Shown piece by piece: positions 33,901-40,564 of a DNA stretch of 64,000 nt. A program made the position numbers and the translations under genes. Each line of letters begins with the position of its first letter. Position 1 is the stretch's first letter. The stretch spans positions 123,415,464 to 123,479,463 of the forward strand of contig NC_072796.1 of NCBI RefSeq assembly GCF_028583425.1, in the 5' to 3' direction. Source of the stretch: Eublepharis macularius (taxonomy: Eukaryota; Chordata; Lepidosauria; Squamata; Eublepharidae). The notes below the pieces were generated by a model, which worked only from the letters and a program-made list of their open reading frames with translations, was not told the DNA's origin and ran no database searches.

Positions 33901-36154
33901 TATTTACATGAAGCCACTGGGAGAGGTCATCAGGAAGTTTGAGCTGTGGTGTCACCTATATGCGGATGATCCTCAGCTCAACCTTTCTTTTCCATCTAAT
34001 TCCAAGGATGCTGTTGATGTTATGGACTGCTGCTCGGAGTCAGTAATGGGCTGGATGAGGGTGAACAAGCTGAAAACTTAATCCTGTCAAGACAGAGGTT
34101 TTCTGGGTTAGTAGAAAGGCTATCTCTCATCTTTTGGATGCAATTATACTCCTCCTGAAAAGTCAGGGTCGCAGCTTAGCAATGCTGCATGATGCAGCAG
34201 TCACCATAGAAAGCCATCATGCAGCAGTTACCATAGAAAGCCAGGTGGCTGCAGTACCTGAGAGTACATTTGCCCAGCTCTGGCTGGTGTGTCCGATTGC
34301 ATTAGTTCCTGGTTCAGTCAGATCTAGTCACAATGATCCATGCCTTAGTTGAATTTTGACTGGACTGTTGCAATGCACTCTACTTGGGGCTACCCTTGAA
34401 GACGGTGCAGAATGCTGCAGCTGTACTGCTGGTTGGGGTCAGCCATCAGAAACATGTGACTTGGATATTATAGCAGCCACACTGGCTACTGTTCCACACC
34501 TGAGCCCAGTTCAAGGTGCCAGTTCTGGCCTTGAAAGACTTGCATGGCTTGGGACTGGGTTATCCGAAAGACCGTCTTTTCCCGTATGTTCCTGCCTGAG
34601 ATCATGGAATGAGGTGCTCCTGACTGTCAGCCGATGGGTACACAGGAGATGGCTTTTTCAGTGGCAGTCCCATGATTGTGGAACGATCTCCCCATGGGCC
34701 CCCTCGCTCTGGCTTCAGGAGGCAACTTCAAATTATTTTATTTAGGACTGCTGTTTAATATATTTTAACTGTGTTTTAACTCTGTTTATAACTGCTTTTT
34801 TATATATTTTCATTGTAAGCCTCTTTGAGCACATTTGGAGGAAAGGTTGGTAATAAATATTTTAAATAAATAAAATACATATTTTAGGGATATCAAGGAA
34901 ATGGTATACTAAAGAGGTCGATATGTTGTATGTGTTATGTCACTGTGCCATCAAGTTGCTTCTGACTTATGGCAACCCTACGAATTAATGACCTCCAAAA
35001 CATCCGAAAGCAATGTCTGGTGTACAAGGAGGAAGAGAAGAAAACCCTACAGGGAGCAGCAAGGTCCAGTTAGACAGAAATGTGAGGTCGGCACCTTTCT
35101 TTCCAGTAAGAGCCAAGCTACAAGTGACGAATTATACTTGTCTGGCAAGTGAACAGACTCATGTGTCCTCCCTGTTCACTTGCCATTCACTTGCTCTCCA
35201 CTTGATCAAGTGGAGCGCAAGTGGAGCACAAGTGAACAGGGAGGAATACACATGAGTCTGTTCACTTGCCAGGCAAGTGTAATTCATCACTTGTAGCTTG
35301 GATCTAAGTGTCATTTCCTTGTTTTCTTGTCTCCAGGTTGATATATCCTCCTCCTTCTCGGAACCGCTCTCTCTCATTCAGCTAGATAGCTAAAAGTCTA
35401 TCTCTATCTCTCCGCTGTTCAATCAAGTATGTTAGCTCCTAAAGAAACATTTTTTACTCTTTTATCCATTTGTGTGACAATTGTTGTATAGATGCTGTGC
35501 CAGCAGGTTGGTGTGCGGGAGGGGGGTTAACCTGGTGGTTAAGGATACCATTTCTTTGCAGGAAAAAAAAATCCGAGCCAAGATGTGGTAAAATTCAGGA
35601 CTCTAGGTCACCACCATCAATCTCCAGATGGTCTTGGCCTATCTATAATTTTTTAACAAGAGAAACACACCCAAATTTTCATGCATTGCAAAGCAGTTTT
35701 TTGACAGTGGACATCCTGAAGAAAGGCTATTTTCCAATATTTTTTCATTTCTCCTTCTGAAGTGTTGGCAGGAATCCGGGAAACAGAAGAGAAGTATTAT
35801 TATATTGTGCAGGAAGAGAAGAGCTACAGAGACGCTCTCACACACTGCCGGATTCGAGATGGAATCTTGGCGATGCCAAAGGACGAGGCCGCGAATGCGG
35901 TGATTTCCGACTATGTCTCCAAGACTGGCCTTTTCCGCGTCTTCATTGGTGTGAATGACATGGACAGAGAAGGCCATTTCATGTACGCTGATCGTACCCC
36001 ATTGCAGAACTATAGCAACTGGAAGGAAGGGGAGCCCGATGATACTTCTGGACAGGAAGACTGTGTGGAAATGCTCAGCACAGGCAAGTGGAATGATACG
36101 GAATGCCACCTGACTATGTTCTTTGTCTGTGAATTCCCAAAGAAGAGAAAATAG
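12799..36154 (+). CDS. COLEC10: Collectin-10 (collectin liver 1, CL-L1), complete six-exon coding region
   Basis: Secreted C-type lectin of the complement lectin pathway. In mammals it is made mainly in liver, pairs with CL-K1 (COLEC11) and carries MASP proteases. Coding segments are 12799-12937, 20494-20565, 28549-28620, 30850-30903, 33065-33160 and 35763-36154: 825 bases, 274 residues plus stop, against 277 in human. Every intron is phase 1 with GT/AG ends. Residues 1 to about 24 are a hydrophobic signal peptide; C36 is a likely interchain cysteine; 44-115 are 24 uninterrupted Gly-X-Y triplets; 116-145 hold a CDC motif and the coiled-coil neck; about 150-270 are the lectin domain with C173, C245, C259 and C267. 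GKVGPT at 62-67 resembles the MASP-binding lysine motif. NYS (227) and NDT (255) are sequons. The calcium/sugar motif reads EPD (235-237) where I recall EPS in human, followed by the conserved WND (254-256). No break was seen. Confidence 0.97.
14018..14167. mobile_element. Palindromic MITE (CACACGTTGAATAATGCAC type)
   Basis: The left arm TTTCTACACACGTTGAATAA and the right arm, inverted, TTCCACACACGTTGGATAAT continue pairing through CACTTTCAATGC. Related to the hairpin at 44766-44915. Confidence 0.7.
14168..14403 (+). mobile_element. tRNA-derived SINE
   Basis: Head GTGTATTATAGTGGTTAAAG, then a CTCTGTCATGGAAGCTTTCT body, CTCACAGGATTGTTGTGAAG, and the tail GGGTATAAATGAAGTAAATA. The same family occurs at 16450 (-), 22165, 22610, 29938, 50610 (-), 52030 and 58430 (-). 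A more diverged copy may follow at 14430-14640. Confidence 0.75.
15930..16330 (+). mobile_element. tRNA-derived SINE (GGTTGTGGCTCAGTGG head) split by a MITE
   Basis: Head GGCTCAGTGGTAGAGGATCC with B box GGTTCAATCCCCAGC and a CTCTGCCTGAGGCC body. The palindromic MITE 16066-16299 interrupts it, and the body resumes with CATAAGACAAGTTCATA. Confidence 0.7.
16066..16299. mobile_element. Palindromic MITE, GGGCCAAGCTAC family, long form
   Basis: Ends GGGCCAAGCTACAAGTGACG and its complement. Inner arms include CCCTCAAGTTTTGATGGGAA and CTTCCCTCAAG in inverted order. The flanks are TGA and TCA. Sister copies lie at 25858-26059 and 39996-40225. Confidence 0.85.
16450..16715 (-). mobile_element. tRNA-derived SINE, - strand
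   Basis: CCTAACCTCCCTCACAGAGT, CATTTTATCCTC and CCACACTGGCTCCCATAG read as the reverse of the 14168 SINE family, somewhat rearranged. Confidence 0.55.
16782..17200 (-). other. Unassigned coding-like - strand segment
   Basis: An open frame of 127 codons (ATG at 17165) with a protein-like composition, e.g. YRIAMEKAPVSPFQTASCS and LQKNPKSFASACTFPFG, that continues in frame upstream for about 20 more codons. No family recognised, and it has no visible splice sites or partners. It may be a decayed processed pseudogene or chance. Confidence 0.2.
18293..18695 (+). mobile_element. tRNA-derived SINE (GCTGTAGCACAGTGGTTAAG head) split by a hAT-like MITE
   Basis: Head CTGCTGTAGCACAGTGGTTA, then GCACTCTGTTGATTGG. 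The second half (18587-18695) ends with GGGGCACTAATCTGTCTAGA and GTATATAAGCACAG. The MITE 18431-18586 sits in the middle. Another copy is at 20785-21050. Confidence 0.75.
18431..18586. mobile_element. hAT-like MITE (CAGGGCTTTTTTTC family)
   Basis: Ends CAGGACTTTTTTTC and GAAAAAAAACCCTG; 8-base flanks GTGGTGAT/ATGGTGAT. The right arm carries GTTCCACCACCTCTTTTCC, diagnostic of the family. Confidence 0.8.
18790..19345 (-). mobile_element. LINE 3' fragment, - strand, split by a hAT-like MITE
   Basis: The - strand reads ALWNGLPKEVRGSPSIGDLQ near 19215-19300, the usual C-terminal end of CR1/L2-type ORFs, and an AT-rich 3' UTR lies at 18790-18960. The MITE at 18964-19212 interrupts it. Confidence 0.65.
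18964..19212. mobile_element. hAT-like MITE (CAGGGCTTTTTTTC family), full palindrome
   Basis: CAGGGCTTTTTTTCAGC/AGAAAAAAAGCCCTG ends with CATATAGG/CATGTAGG duplications. The inner arms CCCCTGATCTCCAGACAGAG are present in both orientations. Confidence 0.9.
19495..19575 (+). mobile_element. LINE 3' tail fragment
   Basis: CTTAAGTCTCAGTGAGAAAG and GTGGACTAGAAATAATGTAA match the tail family at 7850-8195. Confidence 0.55.
19870..20075 (+). mobile_element. 5S rRNA-derived SINE
   Basis: GATCTTGTCAGATCTCAGAA, TTGGCCTTGGTTAGTAATTG and GATGGGAGACTTC follow the 5S rRNA internal control region in order. The SINE body follows with GGCAATGGAAAACCACC and GGGGTCGCCATAAGTCAATG. Confidence 0.85.
20494..20565 (+). 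CDS. COLEC10: COLEC10 coding exon 2 (collagen-like)
   Basis: A 72-base exon encoding eight Gly-X-Y triplets (GDE GEK GDP GEV GRH GKV GPT GSK). Its length and split-Gly phase 1 ends are typical of collectin collagen exons. The acceptor is TTTTTAAAG and the donor GTCAGG. The GKVGPT piece fits the Gly-Lys-X-Gly-Pro consensus used by collectins and ficolins to bind MASPs; that role is inferred from the family. Confidence 0.95.
20785..21050 (+). mobile_element. tRNA-derived SINE with (ATC/ATT)n tail
   Basis: Head GAGCTGCTGTAGCATAGTGG with B box GGTTCAAATCTC, body TTGAGTGGAGCACTAATCTG, and a trinucleotide tail. Same family as 18293 (+) and 56430 (-). Confidence 0.8.
21090..21560 (+). mobile_element. 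SINE 3' part split by a hAT-like MITE
   Basis: CAGCCTAACCTACCTCACTG ... GATAAAATGGAGGAAAGGAG before, and GAATAAAGTAAACTGCTTTG ... GGTATAAATAAAGTAAAA after, the MITE at 21154-21484. Confidence 0.75.
21154..21484. mobile_element. hAT-like MITE (CAGGGCTTTTTTTC family)
   Basis: Perfect 8-base duplications GAAAGGAG on both sides. The ends are CAGGGCTTTTTTTCTGG and AAAAAAAGCCCTG. The left part is internally rearranged and holds a poly-G run. Confidence 0.9.
22165..22310 (+). mobile_element. tRNA-derived SINE, partial
   Basis: CATGTAGTGGATGAAGTGTC and GGTTCCAATCCCCACTCTGG, then CAACCTACTTCGCAAGGTTG. It ends before the usual ATAAATGAAGTAAA tail. Confidence 0.65.
22610..22840 (+). mobile_element. 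tRNA-derived SINE
   Basis: GGTTCGAATCCCCACTCTGT, CATGGAAGCTTACTAGGTCA, CTACCTCACAGGGTTG and GGGTATAAATATATAAATG in order, as in the 14168 family. Confidence 0.75.
23238..23499. mobile_element. hAT-like MITE (CAGGGCTTTTTTTC family)
   Basis: A full palindrome with GGCGTGAC/GGCCTGAC flanks (7 of 8) and both CCCCTGATCTCCAGACAGAG arms. Confidence 0.9.
24409..24746. mobile_element. hAT-like element with GTTGCC/GGCAAC ends
   Basis: Identical 8-base flanks TAAAAATA. The interior carries the ACATCACTTCCGGGAGTGAC and GGAAGTGACATCAC segments found in other intergenic repeats of this window (near 27.55, 29.6, 36.45 and 53.3 kb). Confidence 0.6.
24846..24916 (+). repeat. (TC)n microsatellite
   Basis: About 35 uninterrupted CT units. 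The serine-leucine or arginine-glutamate frames across it are artefacts. Confidence 0.98.
25858..26059. mobile_element. Palindromic MITE, GAGCCAAACTAC family, long form
   Basis: Inverted ends GAGCCAAACTACAAGTGACG/CACTTGTAGTTTGGCTC with TGA duplicated on both sides. It shares the CCCTCAAGTTTTGATGGGAA inner arms with 16066 and 39996. Confidence 0.9.
26326..26535 (-). mobile_element. 5S rRNA-derived SINE, - strand
   Basis: CCTGCTTAGCTTCCAAGAGC TGATGAGATCAGGC and GGAATCCCATCCAATTATTA are the inverse of the 5S-like head; GTGCCGTCAAGTCATAGCCA is the 3' body. Confidence 0.85.
27682..27910 (+). mobile_element. hAT-like element (TAGGGTTGCCAGCCTCC family)
   Basis: TAGGGTAGCCATCCTCCAGG at one end and GATAACCCTA at the other. 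It shares GAATTACAACTG and GGAGAAAATGGCTG with the copies at 38669, 43875 and 49150. The flanks GGACAGAC/GCACATAC match at 6 of 8. Confidence 0.7.
28054..28354 (-). mobile_element. Sauria SINE, - strand
   Basis: The reverse complement begins with a tRNA-like GAGCCCCGTGGTGCAGAGTG head, then the diagnostic TGACTCAGCCTTCCATCCTT segment, and ends GTGCTTGCACAGGGGACTAC CTTTACCTTTAACC. This squamate-specific family pins the organism group. Confidence 0.92.
28549..28620 (+). CDS. COLEC10: COLEC10 coding exon 3 (collagen-like)
   Basis: A second 72-base collagen exon, eight triplets (GSK GVV GDA GDQ GTM GKI GPI GRK), matching the human GDMGDRGNIGKTGPIGKKG segment in position and character. The acceptor is TTTTCTAG and the donor GTATGT. 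Phase 1 at both ends keeps frame with exons 2 and 4. Confidence 0.95.
28930..29060 (-). mobile_element. Short retroposed repeat with hammerhead-like core
   Basis: The reverse complement reads TCTGACAAAGAGAGATGTGG, then CTACAATAAAGTTGGTTAGT and AGACTAACATGGCTAACTCC. The core is degraded relative to 38690. Confidence 0.65.
29938..30070 (+). mobile_element. tRNA-derived SINE, shortened
   Basis: GTATACTAGCTAGAGTGATG ... GAGCGGAGAATGATGTAACC ... GGATATAAATAAAGTAAAAT; the middle of the family body is missing. Confidence 0.65.
30850..30903 (+). CDS. COLEC10: COLEC10 coding exon 4 (collagen-like)
   Basis: A 54-base exon, the classical collagen unit of six triplets (GDK GLK GLS GTS GVK GKA). The acceptor is TTCATTCAG and the donor GTACAT. 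A hAT-like palindromic element begins only 32 bases downstream of the exon end, inside intron 4. Confidence 0.95.
30936..31342. mobile_element. hAT-like element (CAGGGGTCATTTCG ends) next to COLEC10 exon 4
   Basis: Ends CAGGGGTCATTTCG and CGAAATGAGCCCTG with perfect 8-base duplications GTTCCTCA. The interior has GCATAACTCATTAGCATATG-type repeats and GGCCCAAAATGG units. It begins 32 bases after the exon 4 donor. Confidence 0.92.
31585..31822 (-). mobile_element. tRNA-derived SINE, - strand
   Basis: AACATTCAATTTATATACCG at the tail end, CTGTGAGGTGGGTGGGGCTG, AAGGTCACCCAGCTGGCTTC, and CTCTTAACCACTACACCAAA at the head. Confidence 0.85.
31823..32020 (-). mobile_element. 5S rRNA-derived SINE, - strand, abutting another SINE
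   Basis: GTGCCATCAAGTCACAACTG and CTTATGGCAACCCCAGC (3' body), then CCTGCTTAGCTTCCGAGATC TGATGAGGTCGGGC (5S head). It joins the neighbouring SINE head directly. Confidence 0.85.
32021..33064 (+). other. COLEC10: Rest of COLEC10 intron 4
   Basis: About 1 kb ahead of exon 5 with no recognised repeat. The intron (30904-33064) is phase 1. Short open frames on both strands have no family support. Confidence 0.6.
33065..33160 (+). CDS. COLEC10: COLEC10 coding exon 5 (neck)
   Basis: A 96-base exon that finishes the last Gly-X-Y triplet, then encodes CDCGRYRK and an alpha-helical neck of about 27 residues (GQLDITVARLKSSMKFVKN) that drives trimer formation in collectins. It is almost identical to human CL-L1 here. 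The acceptor is TTGAGTTAG and the donor GTATGT. Confidence 0.95.
33460..33710. mobile_element. Penelope-like (inferred) inverted-repeat element in COLEC10 intron 5
   Basis: Same arms as 8465-8748, joined head to head near 33582, but with the single-copy tail (CGTGAAAGCCTTTGACAATA) on the right. Flanked by a 12-base duplication TATTTCTCGAGC. The left arm keeps the intact hammerhead-like motif on the - strand (33514-33554); the right arm has ACATC in place of ACGTC. Confidence 0.65.
33723..34885 (+). mobile_element. CR1-like LINE, 5'-truncated
   Basis: Reverse transcriptase motifs PLTYGVPQGSILSPMLFNIY and the catalytic-box sequence HLYADDPQLN are readable near 33850-33970. ORF-like sequence interrupted by stops and an AT-rich 3' UTR end at AATAAATATTTTAAATAAAT. 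A 28-base internal duplication lies near 34190-34245. Non-functional. Confidence 0.88.
34940..35005 (-). mobile_element. Fragment of a 5S-derived SINE body
   Basis: GTGCCATCAAGTTGCTTCTG and ACTTATGGCAACCCTACG match only the 3' body of the 5S-derived family. Confidence 0.5.
35110..35304. mobile_element. Palindromic MITE, GAGCCAAGCTAC family, in COLEC10 intron 5
   Basis: Ends GAGCCAAGCTACAAGTGACG/CACTTGTAGCTTGGATC with TAA on both sides. The inner arms ACATGAGTCTGTTCACTTGC are in inverted pairs. Confidence 0.9.
35763..36154 (+). CDS. COLEC10: COLEC10 coding exon 6 (C-type lectin domain)
   Basis: A single exon holds the whole carbohydrate-recognition domain, as in other collectins. It starts by completing a Val codon (VLAGIRETEEK) and ends with EFPKKRK and TAG at 36152-36154. 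The four disulfide cysteines, the FIGVND segment, NYSNW, the EPD calcium-site motif and WND are all readable. It is highly conserved relative to human over its full length, which implies a functional gene. Confidence 0.97.
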
Positions 36155-36335
36155 GCATCAGCCGGCACCTCAGTGGTGCTGTAACATCCCTCTCTGTTGA
36201 TCAACTATAGAGTTGAGTCCAGGAGCAAAACCTGATTCCAGGGTAATGACTTAATTATAACAGTATAATTGTATGCTACAATCCTAAGCCATGTGATTTG
36301 CCTCTGAATAAAACTTTTAGCAGAGCAACTGAAAT
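36155..36335 (+). promoter_or_regulatory. COLEC10: COLEC10 3' UTR with polyadenylation signal
   Basis: After the stop codon, a canonical AATAAA lies at 36307-36312, followed by a T/G-containing stretch. This predicts a short 3' UTR of about 170-180 bases. The exact cleavage site cannot be read from the sequence. Confidence 0.7.
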
Positions 36336-37346
36336 CCATTCCCTTGCACTAACAAAGTTTGCATTGCTTTTAGGCTTCTAGTCCTCAACTTTAACTTCCC
36401 CTTCATCACTCCTTATATCTTCAGTCTACACATCATTTCCAGTAAGTGACATCACCATGTTGTGTGATGCATTAGGACTTTTCCAGATCTCTGTGGTTTT
36501 TACCATAGAGATTTGGGTAAACTCCTAGAGTATCACGTTGTCATGGTGACATCACTTCTGGGGTTTTGACTGGAAAATGATGTCAGTGTGTCACAAGACA
36601 CCATTCACGTCATTCTCCACCCGCCTGGTTCCTGCCAGTTACCAGCCATGTATCACCAAGAAACCTAACTACAAGATAGAGGAAAATGCTGCTCACAAAA
36701 GTAAACCATTAAATACAATTTATAAATAGAATTGTTGTAGATATTCTTCTTGCAAAGAAACACGCAGCAACCCATGCAAAGCAGCAACTACTAATACAAT
36801 TCAAAGTAGCATGAAACACTGATACAGTTCAAATAACAATATAATACAAGACTGCCATGGACAATATATATTACCAATTAGTCCGTATTATAGTGATTCT
36901 CTTAAGTGCTGTGTGCATAAGCAACCCAAGCGCCAGGCTATTCACCCATACAAGCAATTAATATAATTCATAGGGATATTTAGTCCACGGTTAGTCCGCT
37001 GTCGTAATCTGCTTAGGGGTGTAATGAAGAGGAGGAGATATCCAGGTGGAGCAAAGCCATCTAACGGGTGGACCAGTTCTTATACAAGGTCCCATTTCAG
37101 TTCTTTGTCAAAGATGGCAAGGCGAGACAAGAAGTAGAGCTGACGATCTTCCTACTCAAACATACTACTTTAACAAAAAAGCGAAGCGTCAGTCCAGCCC
37201 CTTCAGGTGGTCCCCCTGCCCCAGCCCTTATTTTGCTTTCCCTGATGAGTCACTGCAATCTTACAAGACAGCTTGGTAGGAAAAGTAAAAATGAAGGAAA
37301 GGGAGTGAGAGGTTCTGGTCCATAGGAGGCCCATCTTAATCACCGA
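36336..37346. other. Intergenic DNA downstream of COLEC10
   Basis: Contains a repeat with GTGACATCAC/GACATCACTTCTGG segments at about 36440-36670; otherwise nothing recognised. Confidence 0.45.
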
Positions 37347-37683
37347 CAGGGCTTTTTTTCAGCTGGAATGCAGTGGAACGGAGTTCCGGAACCTCTTGAA
37401 AATGGTCACATGGCTGGTGGCCCCGCCCCCTGATCTCCAGACAGAGGGGAGTTTAGATTGCCGGCGCGGAGGGCAATCTAAACTCCCCTCTGTCTGGAGA
37501 TCAGGGGGCAGGGGCCACCAGCCATGTGACCATTTTCACCAAGGGCGATTTAAACTTTTAAAAACTCCCTTGTTCCAGCTTACCCAAAGTGACGTCATTG
37601 GCCCTGGGAGCATGTGTGCACTTTGCGTGTGCACATGTGGTACCAGAGGCACCACCACCTCTTTTCCCAGAAAAAAAGTCCTG
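37347..37683. mobile_element. hAT-like MITE (CAGGGCTTTTTTTC family), long form
   Basis: Flanks ATCACCGA/ATCACCGG; ends CAGGGCTTTTTTTCAGC and AGAAAAAAAGTCCTG. The right half contains an extra roughly 90-base segment absent from the copies at 23238 and 40318. Confidence 0.9.
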
Positions 37684-38485
37684 ATCACCGGCGTATCTCT
37701 CCTTTCACAATGGAATGACAGGGGAGAAAGGAGCAGCAGCAGATGCAGGTAGCTCAGGAACAGGTGTATGCTATTCCTGCCTATTCCCTGGCCATTCGCT
37801 GCTGCATCTGCTATAGCAGTGGTACATTTCCATGCCCCTGCCCAGAAGCAGCCTCTCTCAGCTGGTATGTTTAGGATTGCAGTTTGCTTTAGCAGCCTGA
37901 TGAACTTCTAGGGAATTTCAGTGAGATGACGACTAGGGCTTCACGTACTGCTCACTGAACAATATCCTACCTCCCAAACCTGTTGTGAGGACAAAACACA
38001 ATACCTTATAGCACATTTGCAACGTTAACATTTGCATAATAAATGATGGGCCATCATTGGATAGCGCCGCATCTTCTTTTTGCAGTCAACCAAAACCAAC
38101 TGCCCGTCTTTTCCCCATCCCAACTTGGGTGTGTTTGTGGCAGGGGGAAGGTTATTATGGTCCTGTTCTTTGCAACTGAGTATGACACAATGGGGGAAGA
38201 AATGAGAAAAGGAACTTGAATGGCAGGTTAGTTTGGGAGACACTGGCTGAGTCACCGGCTTCCTGGGCTGGGTGTTCAGAAGAACTCCCTGGAATCACGG
38301 AGCCAAATTAGCACTATTCACAGAGGCGTTCACATAGAGGATAGGAAAGGCCCCATAGCTCACAGTGATGGTTAACAGCAATAAACAAAAACCCAGTCCG
38401 ATTATGTGCCAAGCTTGGTTGGAAAGATATCACTGTGGCAATGAGGGTTGCAAGGGAAGTGAAAAATTATTAAAACGTTGCCTGG
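37684..38485. other. Intergenic DNA, nothing recognised
   Basis: No gene or named repeat seen. Confidence 0.4.
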
Positions 38486-38668
38486 TTTATATAGGGATGG
38501 GGGAAAGAGCCTCAGCTTTGCATGTAGAAAGTCCCAGGTTCGATCCTTGGCATCTCCAGTTGAAAATCCTGGCGGTAGGTAACGTGAAAGACTTCTGCTT
38601 AAGGCCCTGGATAGCTGCTGCCAGTCTGAGTAGGGAATACTGACCTTGATGGACCAATGGTCTGATCC

Positions 38669-39174
38669 TAGGATTGTTAACCTCCAGGTGAACTGGAATT
38701 CATGCTGAATTGGAATGCCTATGTAAATTTGACTCAGTCAGACTTGGATTGAATAGAGACTATGAATGGTTATCTCATTATCAGAAGCAGCTGATTTCAT
38801 TATCAGAAGCAAACTGATCCCATTATCAGAAGCTACTGATTGCATCTACTCCCCACTCCCCTCACCACCTACATATATCTGAGCAGTTTCTTCATACCCT
38901 CCATGCATCTGACGAAGAGAACTGTGGTTCTCGAAAGCTTATGCTACAGTAAAGTTGGTTAGCCTTAAAGGTGCTACTGGACTCTTTTCTTAACCTCCAG
39001 GTAGTGGCCAAAGAACTCCCAGAATTACAACTGGTCTCCAATGACAGAGATCAGTTCCTCTGGAGAAAATGGCTGCTCTGGGAGGTGCTGAGGCCCCTCT
39101 ATTCCCTAAGCCCCACCCTCTCCAGGCTCCACCCCTAAAACCAGGAATCTCCCAACCTGGAGCTGGCGACGCCA
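38669..39174 (+). mobile_element. hAT-like element (TAGGGTTGCCAGCCTCC family) inside a SINE
   Basis: Perfect 8-base duplications TCTGATCC. The left end TAGGATTGTTAACCTCCAGG and the right end GAGCTGGCGACGCCA are diverged. It is itself interrupted by the retroposed element at 38690-38989. Confidence 0.85.
38690..38989 (+). mobile_element. Retroposed short element with hammerhead-like core
   Basis: About 300 bases between 13-base duplications TTAACCTCCAGGT, so it moved by retroposition. It contains three roughly 28-base tandem units (CATTATCAGAAGC core, 38775-38850). CTGACGA at 38909, stem GAGAAC/GTTCTC, GAAAGC and GCTAC follow, then AGTTGGTTAGCCTTAAAGGT GCTACTGGACTC at the 3' end. No ORF; SINE-like or a Penelope relative. 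Confidence 0.8.
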
Positions 39175-39205
39175 TCTGATCCGGTATCAGGCAACTTCAT
39201 GTGTG

Positions 39206-39924
39206 TACATGACTCCTGCCTGTTTGCACAGGGTGAGTCCCACTGAGCTCAATAGGGCTTACCCTTCGAATAAGTGTACATAAGATTAAACCTTTAGTCC
39301 ACTTCCGCAGGCAACATAACCAACATTTTCTGGGCCTCATCATGGGGATTAGGTTTCTGCTGTCCTGATCTATTTGCACAGGCTTCTTGTCTGTTTCCAA
39401 ATACAATTCAAAGTGCTGGTTTTAACCTTTAAAGCCCTAAATAGCTTGTAGCCAAGATAACTGAAGGACTGCTTTCACCAGGATGTATCTACATGATGCC
39501 TAGACGGTTGTATAACGTCCAACCATACGTGTGCTGGGATTTCTATGTTGAAACTTAATTCTGAGGCATCCTGGGGGGTCCATTTGGATCAAGACCATGG
39601 CAGTAGGGAAAGGGAGCATGAAGCCAGCCATTTTCTGATCTGAAAAGGTCTGAGGAGAAGTTGTTTGCCCTGTTGGGAACCTTCCTGACTAGCTACACAC
39701 AAGTTTCCCCAATGGCACAAATAGTTGCTCCCCAGGGCCATTTCAGGTTAGGAAAATGACATGTCATGGTCCCAGTCCAAATCAGGCCTTACACACCTAA
39801 GGATTAAGTTTCACAAATTGTCAGAAGTTTTGAACATAGAACACCCAGGGCACATCTGGTATGACAGGACCCACAGAGGTCATGGGGTAGATCACTTGCT
39901 CAGTCCCTAAGCAAAATATAATTA
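39206..39924. other. Intergenic DNA, LINE-like scraps only
   Basis: 39400-39470 has a GTTTTAACCTTTAAAGCCCT segment typical of CR1-like ORF ends; otherwise nothing recognised. Confidence 0.4.
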
Positions 39925-39995
39925 ATAATAATAATAACAGCAACAAAAACAATCGATTTGTATACCACCCTTCAGGACAACTTAATGCCCACTCA

Positions 39996-40225
39996 GGGCC
40001 AAGCTAGAAGTGACAAATGACACCAGTTGGACACTTGTCAGCTTCCCTCAAGTTTTGATGGGAAATGCAAGCTGGTCTTGCAGCTTGGCTCTCCGACTGC
40101 TGTCCAATGGACTTTTCAACTGTCACTTGTCCAACATTCCACCAAGCTGCCTACATTTCCCATCAAAACTTGAGGGAAGCTGACAAGTGTCCAACCTGTG
40201 TCATTCGTCACTTGTAGTTTGGCCC
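39996..40225. mobile_element. Palindromic MITE, GGGCCAAGCTA family, long form
   Basis: TCA duplicated on both sides; ends GGGCCAAGCTAGAAGTGACA/CACTTGTAGTTTGGCCC. Same interior as 16066 in the opposite orientation. Confidence 0.9.
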
Positions 40226-40317
40226 TCAGAGTGTTTTACAAAGTTTGTTATCATTATCCTCACAACAATCTCCCTGTGAGGTGGGTGGGGCTGAGAGAGC
40301 TCTGAAAGAGATGTGAC

Positions 40318-40564
40318 CAGGGCTTTTTTTCAGGGGGAACGTGAGGGAATGGAGTTCCGGAACCTCTTGAAAATGGTCACATGGCTGGTGGCCCCGCCCC
40401 CTGATCTCCAGACAGAGGGGAGTTTAGATTGCCGGTGGCACAGAGGACAATCCAAACTCCCCTCTGTCTGGAGATCAGGGGGCGGGGCCACCAGCCATGT
40501 GACCATTTTCTCTGAGGGCAACCCACTGAGTTCCACCACCTCTTTCCCCAGAAAAAAAGCCCTG
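40318..40564. mobile_element. hAT-like MITE (CAGGGCTTTTTTTC family)
   Basis: Perfect 8-base duplications GATGTGAC; the cleanest copy for defining the family ends. Confidence 0.93.

Larger units (their letters stand above)
38486..39205 (+). mobile_element. tRNA-derived SINE split by a two-level nested insertion
   Basis: The head and body GGTTCGATCCTTGGCATCTC ... GACCTTGATGGACCAATGGT are followed, after the insertion 38669-39174, by TCTGATCCGGTATCAGGCAA CTTCATGTG, the expected SINE end. Confidence 0.85.

Noticed and set aside
35639-36109. A 156-codon - strand frame
   Set aside because: Antisense shadow of COLEC10 exon 6, which is clearly the conserved strand.
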